From: Cryobacterium arcticum
Lineage (GTDB): Bacteria; Actinomycetota; Actinomycetes; Actinomycetales; Microbacteriaceae
NCBI RefSeq assembly: GCF_001679725.1
Contig: NZ_CP016282.1
Location: 248,001-312,000 of the forward strand
DNA length: 64,000 nucleotides
Direction: 5' to 3'
Below, one piece after another: positions 7,324-16,162 of this stretch. Numbering within the stretch: the stretch's first letter is position 1; the number at the start of each line of letters is the position of its first letter. The notes beneath the pieces were generated by a model. It was not told the DNA's origin. It ran no database searches and saw only the letters and a list, made by a program, of their open reading frames with translations. The position numbers were made by a program, and so were the translations under genes.

Positions 7324-7928
7324 ACCGCCGACCGCGCCGCATCCCGGCGATCCTGGCCGGCTTCGCGGCGCTTGCCCTCGCCCTCAGCGGCTGCAGCAGC
7401 GACGACTCCCTCGCCAATCAGTACCGGGAAGGCAACAGCAAGGGCTACATCGCCGGGGACGGCAGCGTCACGGAGATCCCCGCTGACGAGCGCGGCGAGC
7501 CCGTGGAGTTCGACGGCACCCTCGAAGACGGCTCCACCATCACCTCCGCCGACTACGCCGGTGAGGTTCTCGTGGTCAACTTCTGGTACGCCAGCTGCGC
7601 CCCCTGCCGCGCCGAGGCCCCAGACCTCAAGGCCATCAGCGAGCAGTTCGCCGACAACGGCGCCAGCTTCCTCGGCGTGAACGTGCGCGACCAGGCCGCC
7701 AGCGCCATCGCCTTCAACGAGGCCTACGAGATCAGCTACCCGTCGGTGATGGACGTCGACGACGGCGGGATGCAGCTGGCCTTCAGCGGCAACATCCCGC
7801 CGAACGCCGTGCCCACCACGCTGGTGCTGGACACGTCCGGCCGGGTCGCCGCGCGCATCCTGGGCCAGGTGAACTCGCCGGGCATTCTGAAAACCCTGAT
7901 CAGCGACGCGATTGCCGAGGACGGCTAG
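7320..7928 (+). CDS. TlpA/ResA-like thiol-disulfide oxidoreductase lipoprotein
   Basis: 202 aa. N-terminal signal with lipobox LSGC, so it is tethered to the outer face of the membrane. The thioredoxin fold carries the active site C93-A-P-C96 (YASCAPCRAE) and the cis-proline in AVPTTLVLD. In System II cytochrome c biogenesis this class reduces the apocytochrome CxxCH cysteines before heme attachment and is itself reduced by CcdA, encoded 2 nt downstream. The start ATG overlaps the upstream stop. Confidence 0.92.
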   Translation: MNRRPRRIPAILAGFAALALALSGCSSDDSLANQYREGNSKGYIAGDGSVTEIPADERGEPVEFDGTLEDGSTITSADYAGEVLVVNFWYASCAPCRAEAPDLKAISEQFADNGASFLGVNVRDQAASAIAFNEAYEISYPSVMDVDDGGMQLAFSGNIPPNAVPTTLVLDTSGRVAARILGQVNSPGILKTLISDAIAEDG

Positions 7929-7930
7929 GC

Positions 7931-8692
7931 GTGGGTAATCCCTTCGGCGAGATCGTCTTCAGCGGGCAACTGTTCCTGGCGATCCCGATCGCAGTGCTGG
8001 CCGGCCTGGTCTCGTTCGCGTCACCCTGCATCCTGCCGCTCGTGCCCGGCTACCTCGCCTACATCGGCGGTTTCGCCGACGGGAGCGCGGGGTCGAAGTT
8101 GTCCGCCCGCCGCGGCCGCAACCGGCTCCTGCTCGGCGTGGCCCTGTTCATCCTCGGTTTCACCCTCGTGTTTGTGCTCACCGGCGTGGTGTTCGGCTTC
8201 GCCGGCTTCTGGCTCAACCAGTACCGCGACCTGATCACCCGCATCGCCGGCGCCATCGTGATCCTGCTCGGCCTGGTCTTCGTGGGCCAGTTCGGTGCGA
8301 TGCAGCGCACCATCAAGACCTCGTGGCGCCCCAGGATGGGCCTGGCCGGCGCACCGGTGCTTGGCGCGGTCTTCGCGGTCGGCTGGACTCCGTGCACGGG
8401 CCCCACGCTCACGGCCATCAACTCGCTGAGCCTGAGCACCGGATCGCCCTGGCAGGGCGGCCTGCTGGCACTGTTCTACGCGCTCGGCCTGGGCATCCCG
8501 TTCCTGCTGATCGCCCTGGGTCTGAACTGGGCCACCGGGGCCGTAGCCTTTCTCAAGCGCCATATCCGAGCGATCAACCTGTTCGGCGGCGTGCTCCTGA
8601 TCGTTATCGGGGTGCTCATGGTGAGCGGCGTGTGGAACGTCTGGCTCCTGAACCTGCAAGGGGTGATTGGCAGCTATGTCCCGGCCATCTGA
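7931..8692 (+). CDS. ccdA: CcdA-type transmembrane thiol-disulfide transporter
   Basis: 253 aa with about six membrane segments. The two conserved Cys-containing helices are present: SFASPCILPLVPGYLAYIGG and GWTPCTGPTL. CcdA passes electrons from cytoplasmic thioredoxin to the extracytoplasmic TlpA/ResA protein. GTG start, 2 nt after tlpA. It overlaps the next gene by 17 nt. Confidence 0.93.
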   Translation: MGNPFGEIVFSGQLFLAIPIAVLAGLVSFASPCILPLVPGYLAYIGGFADGSAGSKLSARRGRNRLLLGVALFILGFTLVFVLTGVVFGFAGFWLNQYRDLITRIAGAIVILLGLVFVGQFGAMQRTIKTSWRPRMGLAGAPVLGAVFAVGWTPCTGPTLTAINSLSLSTGSPWQGGLLALFYALGLGIPFLLIALGLNWATGAVAFLKRHIRAINLFGGVLLIVIGVLMVSGVWNVWLLNLQGVIGSYVPAI

Positions 8693-10349
8693 CCACATCG
8701 ATTCGGCACCGGCCCCGTCCGGCGACGGAATCACCCAACCGAAGCTCGGCTTCGTGGGCACCCTGCGCTGGTTCTGGCGTCAGCTCACCAGCATGCGCAC
8801 CGCCCTGTTCCTGCTGCTCTTGCTCGCCATCGCGGCAGTGCCCGGTTCGCTGGTGCCCCAGCGCAGCTCCGACCCGAACGGTGTCACCCAGTACTTCACC
8901 GACAACCCCGACCTCGCGCCGATTCTGGACAAGATCCAGGCGTTCGACGTCTACTCGTCGGCCTGGTTCTCCTCGATCTACCTGTTGCTGTTCATCTCCC
9001 TGATCGGCTGCGTGATCCCGCGCACCAAGCACCACCTGCAGGCGCTGCGCGCCAAGCCGCCCAAGACGCCGGCCCGGCTGGCCCGGCTGGCGGGCTTCAC
9101 CACCCGCACCGCCCCGGCGGGCACGGATGCCGCCACCGCCGTCGCATCCGCCCGCACCCTGCTCAAGCAGGGGCGCTACCGGGTGGCCCTGTTCGACGGC
9201 CCCCGGGAGTTCTCGGCGTCGGCGGAGCGCGGCTACATGCGCGAGACCGGCAACCTGGTCTTCCACTCCGCGCTGGTGGGGCTGCTCGTGGTCGTCGGCT
9301 TCGGCAGCGGCTTCGGTTTCAGCGGCCAGCGGGTGCTCGTGGAGGGACAGACCTTCGTCAACACGCTGCTTGCCTACGACTCGTTCAACCCGGGCCGGTT
9401 CTTCAACGACACCCGTCTCGACCCGTACAAGCTCACCCTGGACGACTTCGAGGTGAGCTATGAGACAAAGAACCTCGACGCCTTCGGACAGCCGCTCGAC
9501 TTCACCGCCGGCGTCACGGTGACCCCGCGCGGCGGCGAGCCGCAGCCAGGTGCGGTGCGGGTCAACGACCCGCTGCGCACCAGCGGCACCAGCATCTACC
9601 TGCTCGGCAACGGCTACGCCCCCACCATCACGGTGAAGGACCCGAACGGCACCGTGGTGTTCACCGACTCCGTGCCGTTCCTCCCGCAGGACGCCAACCT
9701 CACATCGCTGGGCATCGTGAAGGTGCCCGATGGACTGGCCCAGCAGGTGGGCCTGGTCGGGTTCTTCTACCCCACCCAGGCCGAGACCACCACGGGCTCC
9801 TACTTCTCCAGCTTCCCCGACCTCACCTATCCGGTGCTGACGCTCAACGTGTACGCGGGCGACCTCGGCCTCAACGACGGTGTGCCCTCCTCGGTGTACG
9901 CGCTCGACACCGACACCATGGAGCCGCTGGCCACCCGCACGAGCGACGTCAAGCCGCTCGAACTCAAGCCAGGGGAGACCCAGGAGCTGCCCAACGGGCT
10001 GGGCTCGGTGACCTTCGAGAACGCCACCCCGGATGCCGCCGCCGGTGATTACGCCGGTTCGGTTCCGCGGTTCGCCTCGTTCGACATCCACCACGACCCC
10101 ACTCAGGGCTGGGTGCTGCTCTTCGCCGTGCTCGTGCTCGGAGGCCTGCTCACCTCGCTGTTCGTGCCCCGCCGACGTCTCTGGGTGAAGGCGATCGAAC
10201 AGGCGGATGGCTCGGTGCGGCTCGAATACGCGGGTCTGGCCCGCGGGGAGGACCCCGGACTGGAATCGGCGGTGACGTCTTTCGCCGACCGGCATGCCGC
10301 CCTGATGGAACGCTCACAACCGGTGGTCGACACCCCCGAACGCGCTTAG
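8676..10349 (+). CDS. resB: ResB/Ccs1-like cytochrome c biogenesis protein
   Basis: 557 aa from the ATG at 8676. Membrane segments lie near residues 40-55 (TALFLLLLLAIAAVPGSLVP), 90-110, 190-210 and at the C-terminus (VLLFAVLVLGGLLTSLF), with a large extracytoplasmic domain between the last two. ResB and ResC form the System II heme delivery and ligation complex. ATG at 8676 is preferred, with AAGGGG about 11 nt upstream; an in-frame TTG at 8667 is too close to that site. The stop codon TAG falls inside a -10-like TAGGCT for the next gene. Confidence 0.9.
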   Translation: MSRPSDHIDSAPAPSGDGITQPKLGFVGTLRWFWRQLTSMRTALFLLLLLAIAAVPGSLVPQRSSDPNGVTQYFTDNPDLAPILDKIQAFDVYSSAWFSSIYLLLFISLIGCVIPRTKHHLQALRAKPPKTPARLARLAGFTTRTAPAGTDAATAVASARTLLKQGRYRVALFDGPREFSASAERGYMRETGNLVFHSALVGLLVVVGFGSGFGFSGQRVLVEGQTFVNTLLAYDSFNPGRFFNDTRLDPYKLTLDDFEVSYETKNLDAFGQPLDFTAGVTVTPRGGEPQPGAVRVNDPLRTSGTSIYLLGNGYAPTITVKDPNGTVVFTDSVPFLPQDANLTSLGIVKVPDGLAQQVGLVGFFYPTQAETTTGSYFSSFPDLTYPVLTLNVYAGDLGLNDGVPSSVYALDTDTMEPLATRTSDVKPLELKPGETQELPNGLGSVTFENATPDAAAGDYAGSVPRFASFDIHHDPTQGWVLLFAVLVLGGLLTSLFVPRRRLWVKAIEQADGSVRLEYAGLARGEDPGLESAVTSFADRHAALMERSQPVVDTPERA

Positions 10350-10358
10350 GCTGTAGAA

Positions 10359-11357
10359 GTGAATCTGAACGAGCTCTCGATCCTCAGCCTGTACTCGGCC
10401 ATGGCCGTGTACGCGCTGGCGTTCATCGCCTTCGCGATCGACCTGGCCAAGCGCAGCTCCGCCGTCGACTCGGAGGCCGCGGCCGCCGCATCCGGTGCTG
10501 CCGGTGAATCCTCGGTGGCCGGGGCGGTGGCGGGCGGCACTACGACGCTCACCCGCATCAGCGCGCGCATCGCCAACGACGCCGTCACGCCGTACGGGCG
10601 CTCCGCGAGCCTCCGCGTGGGCGTCTCGCTCACCGTGCTGGCCTGGGGCCTGCACGTTGTGGCCGCCGCGCTCCGCGGCATCGCCGCCGAGCGGGTGCCG
10701 TGGGCCAACATGTACGAGTTCGCCATGACGGGCACGCTGCTCATCGTCACGGTCTTCCTCATCGTGCTCACCCGCACCGACCTGCGCTTCCTCGGCACCT
10801 TCGTCACGGGCCTGATCCTGATCCTGCTCGGCATCGGCGCCCTGCAGTACTACGTCGAGGTCGCCCCGCTGCCGCCGGCGTTGCAGTCGGTGTGGCTCGT
10901 CATCCACGTGTTCGTGGCGTCGCTCGGCACGGGCTTCTTCGCGCTGGGCTTCGCGCTCTCTTTCGTGCAGCTGCTGCAGTCCCGGCGCGAAGAGCAGGCC
11001 GGCACCGACAAGCCCGGCCGGCTCAAGTTCCTCAAGACGCTGCCCACGGCATTCACGCTGGAGAACCTGGCCTACCGGGTCAACATCATCGGCTTCATCC
11101 TGTGGACCTTCACCCTCATGGCGGGGTCGATCTGGGCCGAACGCGCCTGGGGCCGGTACTGGGGCTGGGACACCAAAGAGGTGTGGACCTTCATCATCTG
11201 GGTGATCTACGCCGGGTACATCCACGCGCGGGCCACCCGCGGCTGGCGCGGATCGCGCTCGGCATGGCTGGCCATCATCGGCTTCGCCGCCGTGATGTTC
11301 AACTTCGGCATCGTGAACGTCTTCTTCAAGGGCCTGCACGCCTACTCCGGCCTCTAG
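10359..11357 (+). CDS. ResC/CcsA-like cytochrome c biogenesis heme protein (CcsB in actinobacterial usage)
   Basis: 332 aa, about eight membrane segments. The family's tryptophan-rich signature is present (WGRYWGWDTKEVWTF), with conserved histidines in the flanking helices (WLVIHVFVAS, YIHARATRGW). It binds heme and, with ResB, attaches it to apocytochrome c outside the cell. GTG start. TAGGCT at 10347-10352 ends 6 nt before the start, so it may have its own leaderless promoter in addition to read-through from resB. Last gene of the operon; a repeat array follows. Confidence 0.92.
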   Translation: MNLNELSILSLYSAMAVYALAFIAFAIDLAKRSSAVDSEAAAAASGAAGESSVAGAVAGGTTTLTRISARIANDAVTPYGRSASLRVGVSLTVLAWGLHVVAAALRGIAAERVPWANMYEFAMTGTLLIVTVFLIVLTRTDLRFLGTFVTGLILILLGIGALQYYVEVAPLPPALQSVWLVIHVFVASLGTGFFALGFALSFVQLLQSRREEQAGTDKPGRLKFLKTLPTAFTLENLAYRVNIIGFILWTFTLMAGSIWAERAWGRYWGWDTKEVWTFIIWVIYAGYIHARATRGWRGSRSAWLAIIGFAAVMFNFGIVNVFFKGLHAYSGL

Positions 11358-11410
11358 CCCGCCGCGGCGCCCCGGTCGCCCCGGCCGCAACCCGCGTATG
11401 TATCGCGACC

Positions 11411-11940
11411 GGTCGTCGGTCGAGCTCGTCGAGGCCTAGCGTTGTTGCGTTGGCGAGGTCGGCTTGCGGGGTCTACTTCGACAGGCTCAGCACGGCGTCG
11501 ACAGGCTCGAACGACGGGATGGTGCGGTTTCGCAGGATCGCGCGCGACGTGCGTGTGGGCAGTGACCGATCGTCGGTCGAGCTTGTCGAGACCTGGTGAC
11601 GTGCGCGTGTGTTGTTGCGTAGGCGAGGTCGGCTTGCGGGGTCTCGACAGGCTCGACCGACGGGATGGTGCGGTTTCGCAGGATCGCTCGCGACGTGCGT
11701 GTGGGCGGTGACCGGTCGTCGGTCGAGCTCGTCGAGACCTGGTGACGTGCGTGTGTGTCGCGACCGATCGTTGGTCGAGCTCGTCGAGACCGCGCGACGT
11801 GCGCGTGTGTTGTTGCGTAGGCGAGGTCGGCTTGCGGGGTCTACTTCGACAGGCTCAGCAGGGCGTCGACAGGCTCGACCGACGGGATGGTGCTGTTTCG
11901 CAGGATGGCTCGCGACGTGCTCGTAGGTGGTGCCCGGCGG
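11411..11940. repeat. Composite tandem repeat array (REP-like 19-mer, units of ~157, 146 and 52 bp)
   Basis: Fills the whole ~580-bp gap between resC and menC. GGTCGAGCTYGTCGAG copies begin at 11418, 11575, 11721 and 11773; the inverse form (TCGACAGGCTCGACC-like) lies in between, followed by GACGGGATGGTGCGGTTTCGCAGGAT-type text. The short spacing of 52 bp equals the unit of the 4-kb array, and the longer units add an inverted 19-mer block. No credible gene is present. Confidence 0.88.
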
Positions 11941-12921
11941 TCAGTCGGCGAGGAGCGCGTGCACGCGGGTGATCCGGGCGAGCCACCAGTCGCGGCGCTC
12001 GGCGCTCGCGGCATAGGTGTCCAGCAGGTCGGCATCCGGCACCACGCGACGAACCGGGATGCTGCCACCGACCGGCAGCAGCGGGTCGTGGGTGACATCG
12101 GCGGCCAGCAACGACGCCGTGGCCAGGCCGCAGTCGTAGTCCAGCTCGGGCAACGCCCCGGCCAGGAACGCACCCATGGAGATACCCACCGAGGTGTCGA
12201 GGGCGCTGGAGACGATGAGGGGCAGGCCGGTCTCGGCCTGAATGGCCAGCACCGCACGGATGCCGCCGAGCGGCTGCACCTTGACCACGAGCAGGTCCGC
12301 GGCTCCCGAGCGCGACACCAGGAGCGGATCGGCCTGCTTGCGCACGCTCTCGTCGGCCGCGATCGGCAGGTCGAGGTAGTCGGTGCGGCGGCGGATCTCG
12401 GCGAGTTCGTCGATCGACGCGCAGGGCTGCTCCACGTACTCGAGGTCGAACTCGGCCAAAGCGTGAATGGCGTGTTCGGCTTCGTCGAGGTTCCACAGCC
12501 CGTTCGCGTCGACACGGATGCGTCCCTCCGGGCCGAGCACCCGGCGCACGGCGCGCACACGCTCCACGTCTTCGGCGAGGGTCTGGCCGGGATCGGCGAC
12601 CTTCACCTTGGCGGTGCGGCACCCGGGGAAGCGGGCCAACAGGGCGGGGACGGCGTCCGCGTCGATGGCCGGGACCGTCGCGTTGACTGGCACCCGGTCG
12701 CGCAAGAGCGCCGGGGTCTCCTGCCAACCGAACTCCAGTGCTGCCCGCAGCCAGGCGGCGGCCTCCTCGTCGTCGTACTCGACGAAGGGGGAGAACTCGC
12801 ACCAGCCGGCCGGGCCCTCGATCAGCACGGCTTCCCGGCTCGTGAGGCCGCGAAAACGGGTGACGAGGGGGAGGTCGACCACGCGGGCGGTGGCGAGCAC
12901 GTCGTGCAGTGAGGGGAGCAT
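11941..12921 (-). CDS. menC: o-Succinylbenzoate synthase
   Basis: 326 aa, enolase superfamily. It dehydrates SHCHC to o-succinylbenzoate in menaquinone synthesis. Motifs: catalytic lysine in AKVKVADPG, metal ligands D in VDANGLWN, E in VEQPC and D in AADES, and the second lysine in LVVKVQPLGG. Cytoplasmic and soluble. On the minus strand CACACT (plus 12928-12933) ends 6 nt before the ATG, and no Shine-Dalgarno is visible. It stands alone, opposite in direction to menB, menE and menA further on. Confidence 0.92.
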   Translation of the reverse strand: MLPSLHDVLATARVVDLPLVTRFRGLTSREAVLIEGPAGWCEFSPFVEYDDEEAAAWLRAALEFGWQETPALLRDRVPVNATVPAIDADAVPALLARFPGCRTAKVKVADPGQTLAEDVERVRAVRRVLGPEGRIRVDANGLWNLDEAEHAIHALAEFDLEYVEQPCASIDELAEIRRRTDYLDLPIAADESVRKQADPLLVSRSGAADLLVVKVQPLGGIRAVLAIQAETGLPLIVSSALDTSVGISMGAFLAGALPELDYDCGLATASLLAADVTHDPLLPVGGSIPVRRVVPDADLLDTYAASAERRDWWLARITRVHALLAD

Positions 12922-12963
12922 GGCTCTAGTGTGCCAGCATCCGCTTGAGCGGTTTGGACCGGC

Positions 12964-13227
12964 TCATTCGGTGGAATCGGCGATGAAGGTCTGCTCGTCG
13001 GTCAGGATGACGTCCGGCGCATTGGGCTGCACATCCACGATCGCGATCGCGGTGCCCGGGGAGACGAGCAGGTAGGCGTCCTGATAGCGGCCGGCCCCGC
13101 TGTTGACGCGGAGCCAGGTGGGCACCCCGCTGGTCACGGCCGCGGTGATCTCGGCACGCAGTGACTCGACGGTGCGATCGCCGAGAGTGTACGGCTTGCC
13201 GCCGTAGACGATGTCGATGCGGCTCAC
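12964..13227 (-). CDS. Small hypothetical protein coupled to DUF7882
   Basis: 87 aa, not recognised. It begins MSRIDIVYGGKPYTLGDRTV and is predicted mixed alpha/beta with no signal or membrane segment; ends in an acidic tail (TDEQTFIADSTE). Its ATG overlaps the stop of the DUF7882 gene by 4 nt, so both are made from one message and may act together. It might be a lineage-specific partner protein. Confidence 0.7.
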   Translation of the reverse strand: MSRIDIVYGGKPYTLGDRTVESLRAEITAAVTSGVPTWLRVNSGAGRYQDAYLLVSPGTAIAIVDVQPNAPDVILTDEQTFIADSTE

Positions 13228-13556
13228 GAGTCATCCTTCACTACCGAAGTGGACCCGAGTCGGTGCGGTTCGGGCACGATCTGCAGGCCACCGGACGAAT
13301 TCGCGGTCAACATCAGGGCCTCGATCCAGTCACGGTTCAGGCTCGGCGAACGACCCCCAAAGTACTTGTAGGCCAGTGGAATGCTCGGATGCATCCAAAT
13401 GGTGCTCCGGCCGTCACCACCCTGGGGGTCATCACGCCACGTGAAATAGAAGGCCTCGCCCCGGCGCAGTTTCGCGCCGATCACAACCTGGAGATGGGCG
13501 AGGACCCGATCATCGAAGTCCGCCGTGAGGCTCGAATCGTACGTCAGCTTGCCCAT
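13224..13556 (-). CDS. DUF7882 family protein
   Basis: 110 aa. The sequence MGKLTYDSSLTADFDDRVLA, then LRRGEAFYFTWRDDPQGGDG and RDWIEALMLTANSSGGLQIV are hallmarks of a small protein family found repeatedly in Microbacteriaceae, often mis-annotated as ATP-dependent DNA ligase. No ligase motif is present; the function is unknown. A GGAG site precedes the ATG. Translationally coupled to the 87-aa gene downstream. Family recognition is from memory of the pattern. Confidence 0.75.
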   Translation of the reverse strand: MGKLTYDSSLTADFDDRVLAHLQVVIGAKLRRGEAFYFTWRDDPQGGDGRSTIWMHPSIPLAYKYFGGRSPSLNRDWIEALMLTANSSGGLQIVPEPHRLGSTSVVKDDS

Positions 13557-13607
13557 TGCACCACTCCGTTATTTGGGTTTGCTGACACGGTACGCCGGTT
13601 TCTGCTT

Positions 13608-14711
13608 CTAGTCCCTCAGATACCTCTCGAGTCGTGGCACCTTTAGGAGGGCCAAAGCGCGCTTTTCGATCTGACGCACACGCTCACGGGTCACCCCCTG
13701 GATGACCGCTATCTGGTCGAGGGTGCGCGGTTCCTCCCCGGTGAGCCCGAAGCGGGCCGTGAGGATGGAACGCTCCCGGTCCGGAAGAGCATCGAGGTAG
13801 AAGGTGATGTCGGCCGCGCGCAGAGTGATCGTGGCGCACTCGTCGGGCTGCGGCAGGTCGTCGTCGATGATCAGCTCCGCGATGTCCCCGATGCCGTCAC
13901 CGACAGGGGCGTGCAGAGAGATCGGCTCGTTGTCGTACTGCAGCAGCCGGGAGACATCCCGCACCGCGATCTGGGAGAGCTCCGCGATCTCCTTGAGCGT
14001 GGGTTCCCGATCGAGGGTGCTGGTGAGGTCACGGCGGATGCGCTTGATCTTGTTGAGCTTCTCGGCGGTGTGCACCGGAATGCGGATCATGCGCGACTTG
14101 TCGGCCATGCCACGGTGGATGGCCTGACGGATCCACCAGGTGGCGTAGGTGGAGAACTTGAAACCGGTCATGAAGTCGTACTTCTCGACGGCACGGACCA
14201 GTCCGATGTTGCCGTCCTGTACGAGGTCCATGATCGGGACCCCGCGGCCGGAGTAGTGCTTGGCGATGCTCACCACCAGGCGCAGGTTGGCCTCGATGAA
14301 GTGGTTCTTCGCGCGTCTGCCCTCGAAGACCAGGCAGGTGAGTTCCCGCTTGAACTCGGCGGACAGGTCCACCCCGTCGGCGGCGGCGCGGGACATCTTC
14401 TCTTCGGCGAACAGGCCCACCTCGATCTTGCGGGCGAGGTCCACCTCGTCCTCGGCCGAGAGCAGGGGCCCCTTGCCGATGCGGCGCAGGTAGTCGCCGA
14501 ACGCATCCGTCGACGCCCGGCTGTACCGGGAGGTGGCGGAGGCGCTGGCGGCGGCCGAGGGGGTGTACCCGGTGCTGGGTTCGCTGGGCTCGGCGGCCGG
14601 TCGCGTGGGGGCCGGCTGACGGGTGGGCGCTGACGTGCGGGCGGGCGCCGTAGTGGTGGCTGCGGTCCGGGCGGTCGTTGAGGTGGCGGGTGTGTGGACG
14701 ATGGTCGTCAT
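13608..14711 (-). CDS. Group 2 sigma-70 factor (SigA/SigB-like)
   Basis: 367 aa. The N-terminal ~60 residues are Thr/Ala/Pro-rich and probably disordered. Region 1.2 starts at TDAFGDYLRRIGKGPLLSAE; region 2 contains NLRLVVSIAKHYSGRGVPIM and the -10-reading KFSTYATWWIRQAIHRGMAD; region 3 contains the EKLNKIKR helix; region 4 has the -35-reading helix-turn-helix TLDQIAVIQGVTRERVRQIE. Region 1.1 of a primary SigA is missing, so this is an alternative group 2 factor. Its ATG overlaps the stop of the upstream 122-aa gene (ATGA), tying its synthesis to that partner. Confidence 0.9.
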   Translation of the reverse strand: MTTIVHTPATSTTARTAATTTAPARTSAPTRQPAPTRPAAEPSEPSTGYTPSAAASASATSRYSRASTDAFGDYLRRIGKGPLLSAEDEVDLARKIEVGLFAEEKMSRAAADGVDLSAEFKRELTCLVFEGRRAKNHFIEANLRLVVSIAKHYSGRGVPIMDLVQDGNIGLVRAVEKYDFMTGFKFSTYATWWIRQAIHRGMADKSRMIRIPVHTAEKLNKIKRIRRDLTSTLDREPTLKEIAELSQIAVRDVSRLLQYDNEPISLHAPVGDGIGDIAELIIDDDLPQPDECATITLRAADITFYLDALPDRERSILTARFGLTGEEPRTLDQIAVIQGVTRERVRQIEKRALALLKVPRLERYLRD

Positions 14712-15076
14712 GCGAGAACCTCCCGGGGCAGAAGACTTGCGGTTGCACGGTCAAAGGAGGAGAAGTAAGCACGCTCGCGGGGCCGGCCGAGATTGGTGAC
14801 CTCGAAGGCGCTGCCCACGATCTGAATGAAGCCGAGAAGGGCCGAAGGGTCGTCCCGCGTGATCGTGTGATCGGCGACGCGCCACTCGGTGGGCGACAGC
14901 GGAGTGATCTCCACGTCGGTGTAGTCGGGGTCGGGCGCGGTACGGGCGCTCGGCTTCAACTGGGGCATCTCATGCTGTGTCGGGTAGGGCAGGACAGAGG
15001 GCGTGGTTTCGGCGCTGGTGACGGGTGCGTGTTCGGGTAACGCGGTGTCGGGTGCCGAGGGGCTGTTATCAAACAT
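14708..15076 (-). CDS. Hypothetical protein coupled to the sigma factor
   Basis: 122 aa, not recognised. The first ~60 residues are Pro/Ser/Thr-rich and probably disordered; the C-terminal half (SPTEWRVADHTITRDD, then LLGFIQIVGSAFEV) looks like a small folded domain. AGGTGG lies upstream of the ATG. The stop overlaps the sigma-factor start by 4 nt, so translation is coupled. A role as a sigma regulator is possible but not shown; no anti-sigma (ZAS) zinc motif or membrane helix is present. Confidence 0.7.
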   Translation of the reverse strand: MFDNSPSAPDTALPEHAPVTSAETTPSVLPYPTQHEMPQLKPSARTAPDPDYTDVEITPLSPTEWRVADHTITRDDPSALLGFIQIVGSAFEVTNLGRPRERAYFSSFDRATASLLPREVLA

Positions 15077-15229
15077 GACCACCTCCGGGTCGTTCGGGTG
15101 AGATAAGTACACAGCCGGGGATTGAACCCGTTCAAGGGGTTGACGCGATGCCCTCGGAGGAGGTACACCTGAAACGCCCTCAACTCTCTCAGCCAACTCG
15201 CCATCGACCCCGCCGCGTAGGCTGATCCC

Positions 15230-16141
15230 ATGCCCGAACTCGTTTCTGAGATCTTCGATCCTTCCCAGTGGCGTTCGGTGGACGGCTTCGCCTCCCTCAC
15301 CGACATCACGTACCACCACGACATCACCGGACGCATCGCCCGGGTGGCCTTCAACCGGCCCGAGGTGCGGAACGCCTTCAGGCCGCAGACCGTCGACGAG
15401 CTCTACGCCGCACTGGAGGACGCCCGCACCAACCCGCAGATCGGCGTGGTGCTGCTCACCGGCAACGGCCCGAGCCCCCGCGACGGCGGCTGGGCGTTCT
15501 GCTCGGGCGGCGACCAGCGCATCCGTGGGCGGGACGGCTATAAGTACGCGGAGGGTGAGACCGCCACGGGCATCGACAAGGCCAGGGGTGGCCGCCTGCA
15601 CATCCTCGAGGTGCAGCGCCTGATCCGGTTCATGCCCAAGGTCGTCATCGCCGTGATCCCGGGCTGGGCGGCCGGTGGCGGGCACTCGCTGCACGTGGTC
15701 TGCGACCTCAGCATTGCCAGCGCCGAGCACGGCAAGTTCAAGCAGACGGATGCCGACGTCGGCTCCTTCGACGGCGGCTACGGCAGCGCCTACTTCGCCC
15801 GCCAGGTGGGCCAGAAGGCCGCGCGCGAGGTGTTCTTCCTCGCCCGCGAGTACTCCGCCCAGCGCGCGCTCGAGATGGGAGCGATCAACGCCGTGGTGCC
15901 GCACGCCGAGTTGGAGAACGAGGCGCTGGACTGGGCGCGCACCATTCTGACCAAGTCGCCCACGGCCATCCGCATGCTCAAGTTCGCCTTCAACGCGGTC
16001 GACGACGGCATGGTCGGCCAGCAGGTCTTCGCCGGTGAGGCCACCCGACTCGCCTACGGCACCGACGAGGCCGTCGAGGGGCGGGACTCGTTCCTTCAGA
16101 AGCGCGAACCGGACTGGTCGCCGTACCCCTGGCAGTTCTAG
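15230..16141 (+). CDS. menB: 1,4-Dihydroxy-2-naphthoyl-CoA synthase
   Basis: 303 aa, crotonase fold. It closes o-succinylbenzoyl-CoA to DHNA-CoA. Visible motifs: FCSGGDQR (oxyanion loop), AAGGGHSLH, and the MenB-specific TDADVGSFDGGYGS. Length is typical for actinobacterial MenB. TAGGCT at 15218-15223 ends 6 nt before the ATG, so the mRNA is likely leaderless. It is followed 21 nt later by menE and then menA, in pathway-related order. Confidence 0.95.
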   Translation: MPELVSEIFDPSQWRSVDGFASLTDITYHHDITGRIARVAFNRPEVRNAFRPQTVDELYAALEDARTNPQIGVVLLTGNGPSPRDGGWAFCSGGDQRIRGRDGYKYAEGETATGIDKARGGRLHILEVQRLIRFMPKVVIAVIPGWAAGGGHSLHVVCDLSIASAEHGKFKQTDADVGSFDGGYGSAYFARQVGQKAAREVFFLAREYSAQRALEMGAINAVVPHAELENEALDWARTILTKSPTAIRMLKFAFNAVDDGMVGQQVFAGEATRLAYGTDEAVEGRDSFLQKREPDWSPYPWQF

Positions 16142-16162
16142 CGATACCGCGGTGATCGCATC

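Noticed and set aside
13224..13556. ATP-dependent DNA ligase fragment
   Set aside because: A label often given to this family, but no KxDG or other ligase motif exists in the 110 residues.
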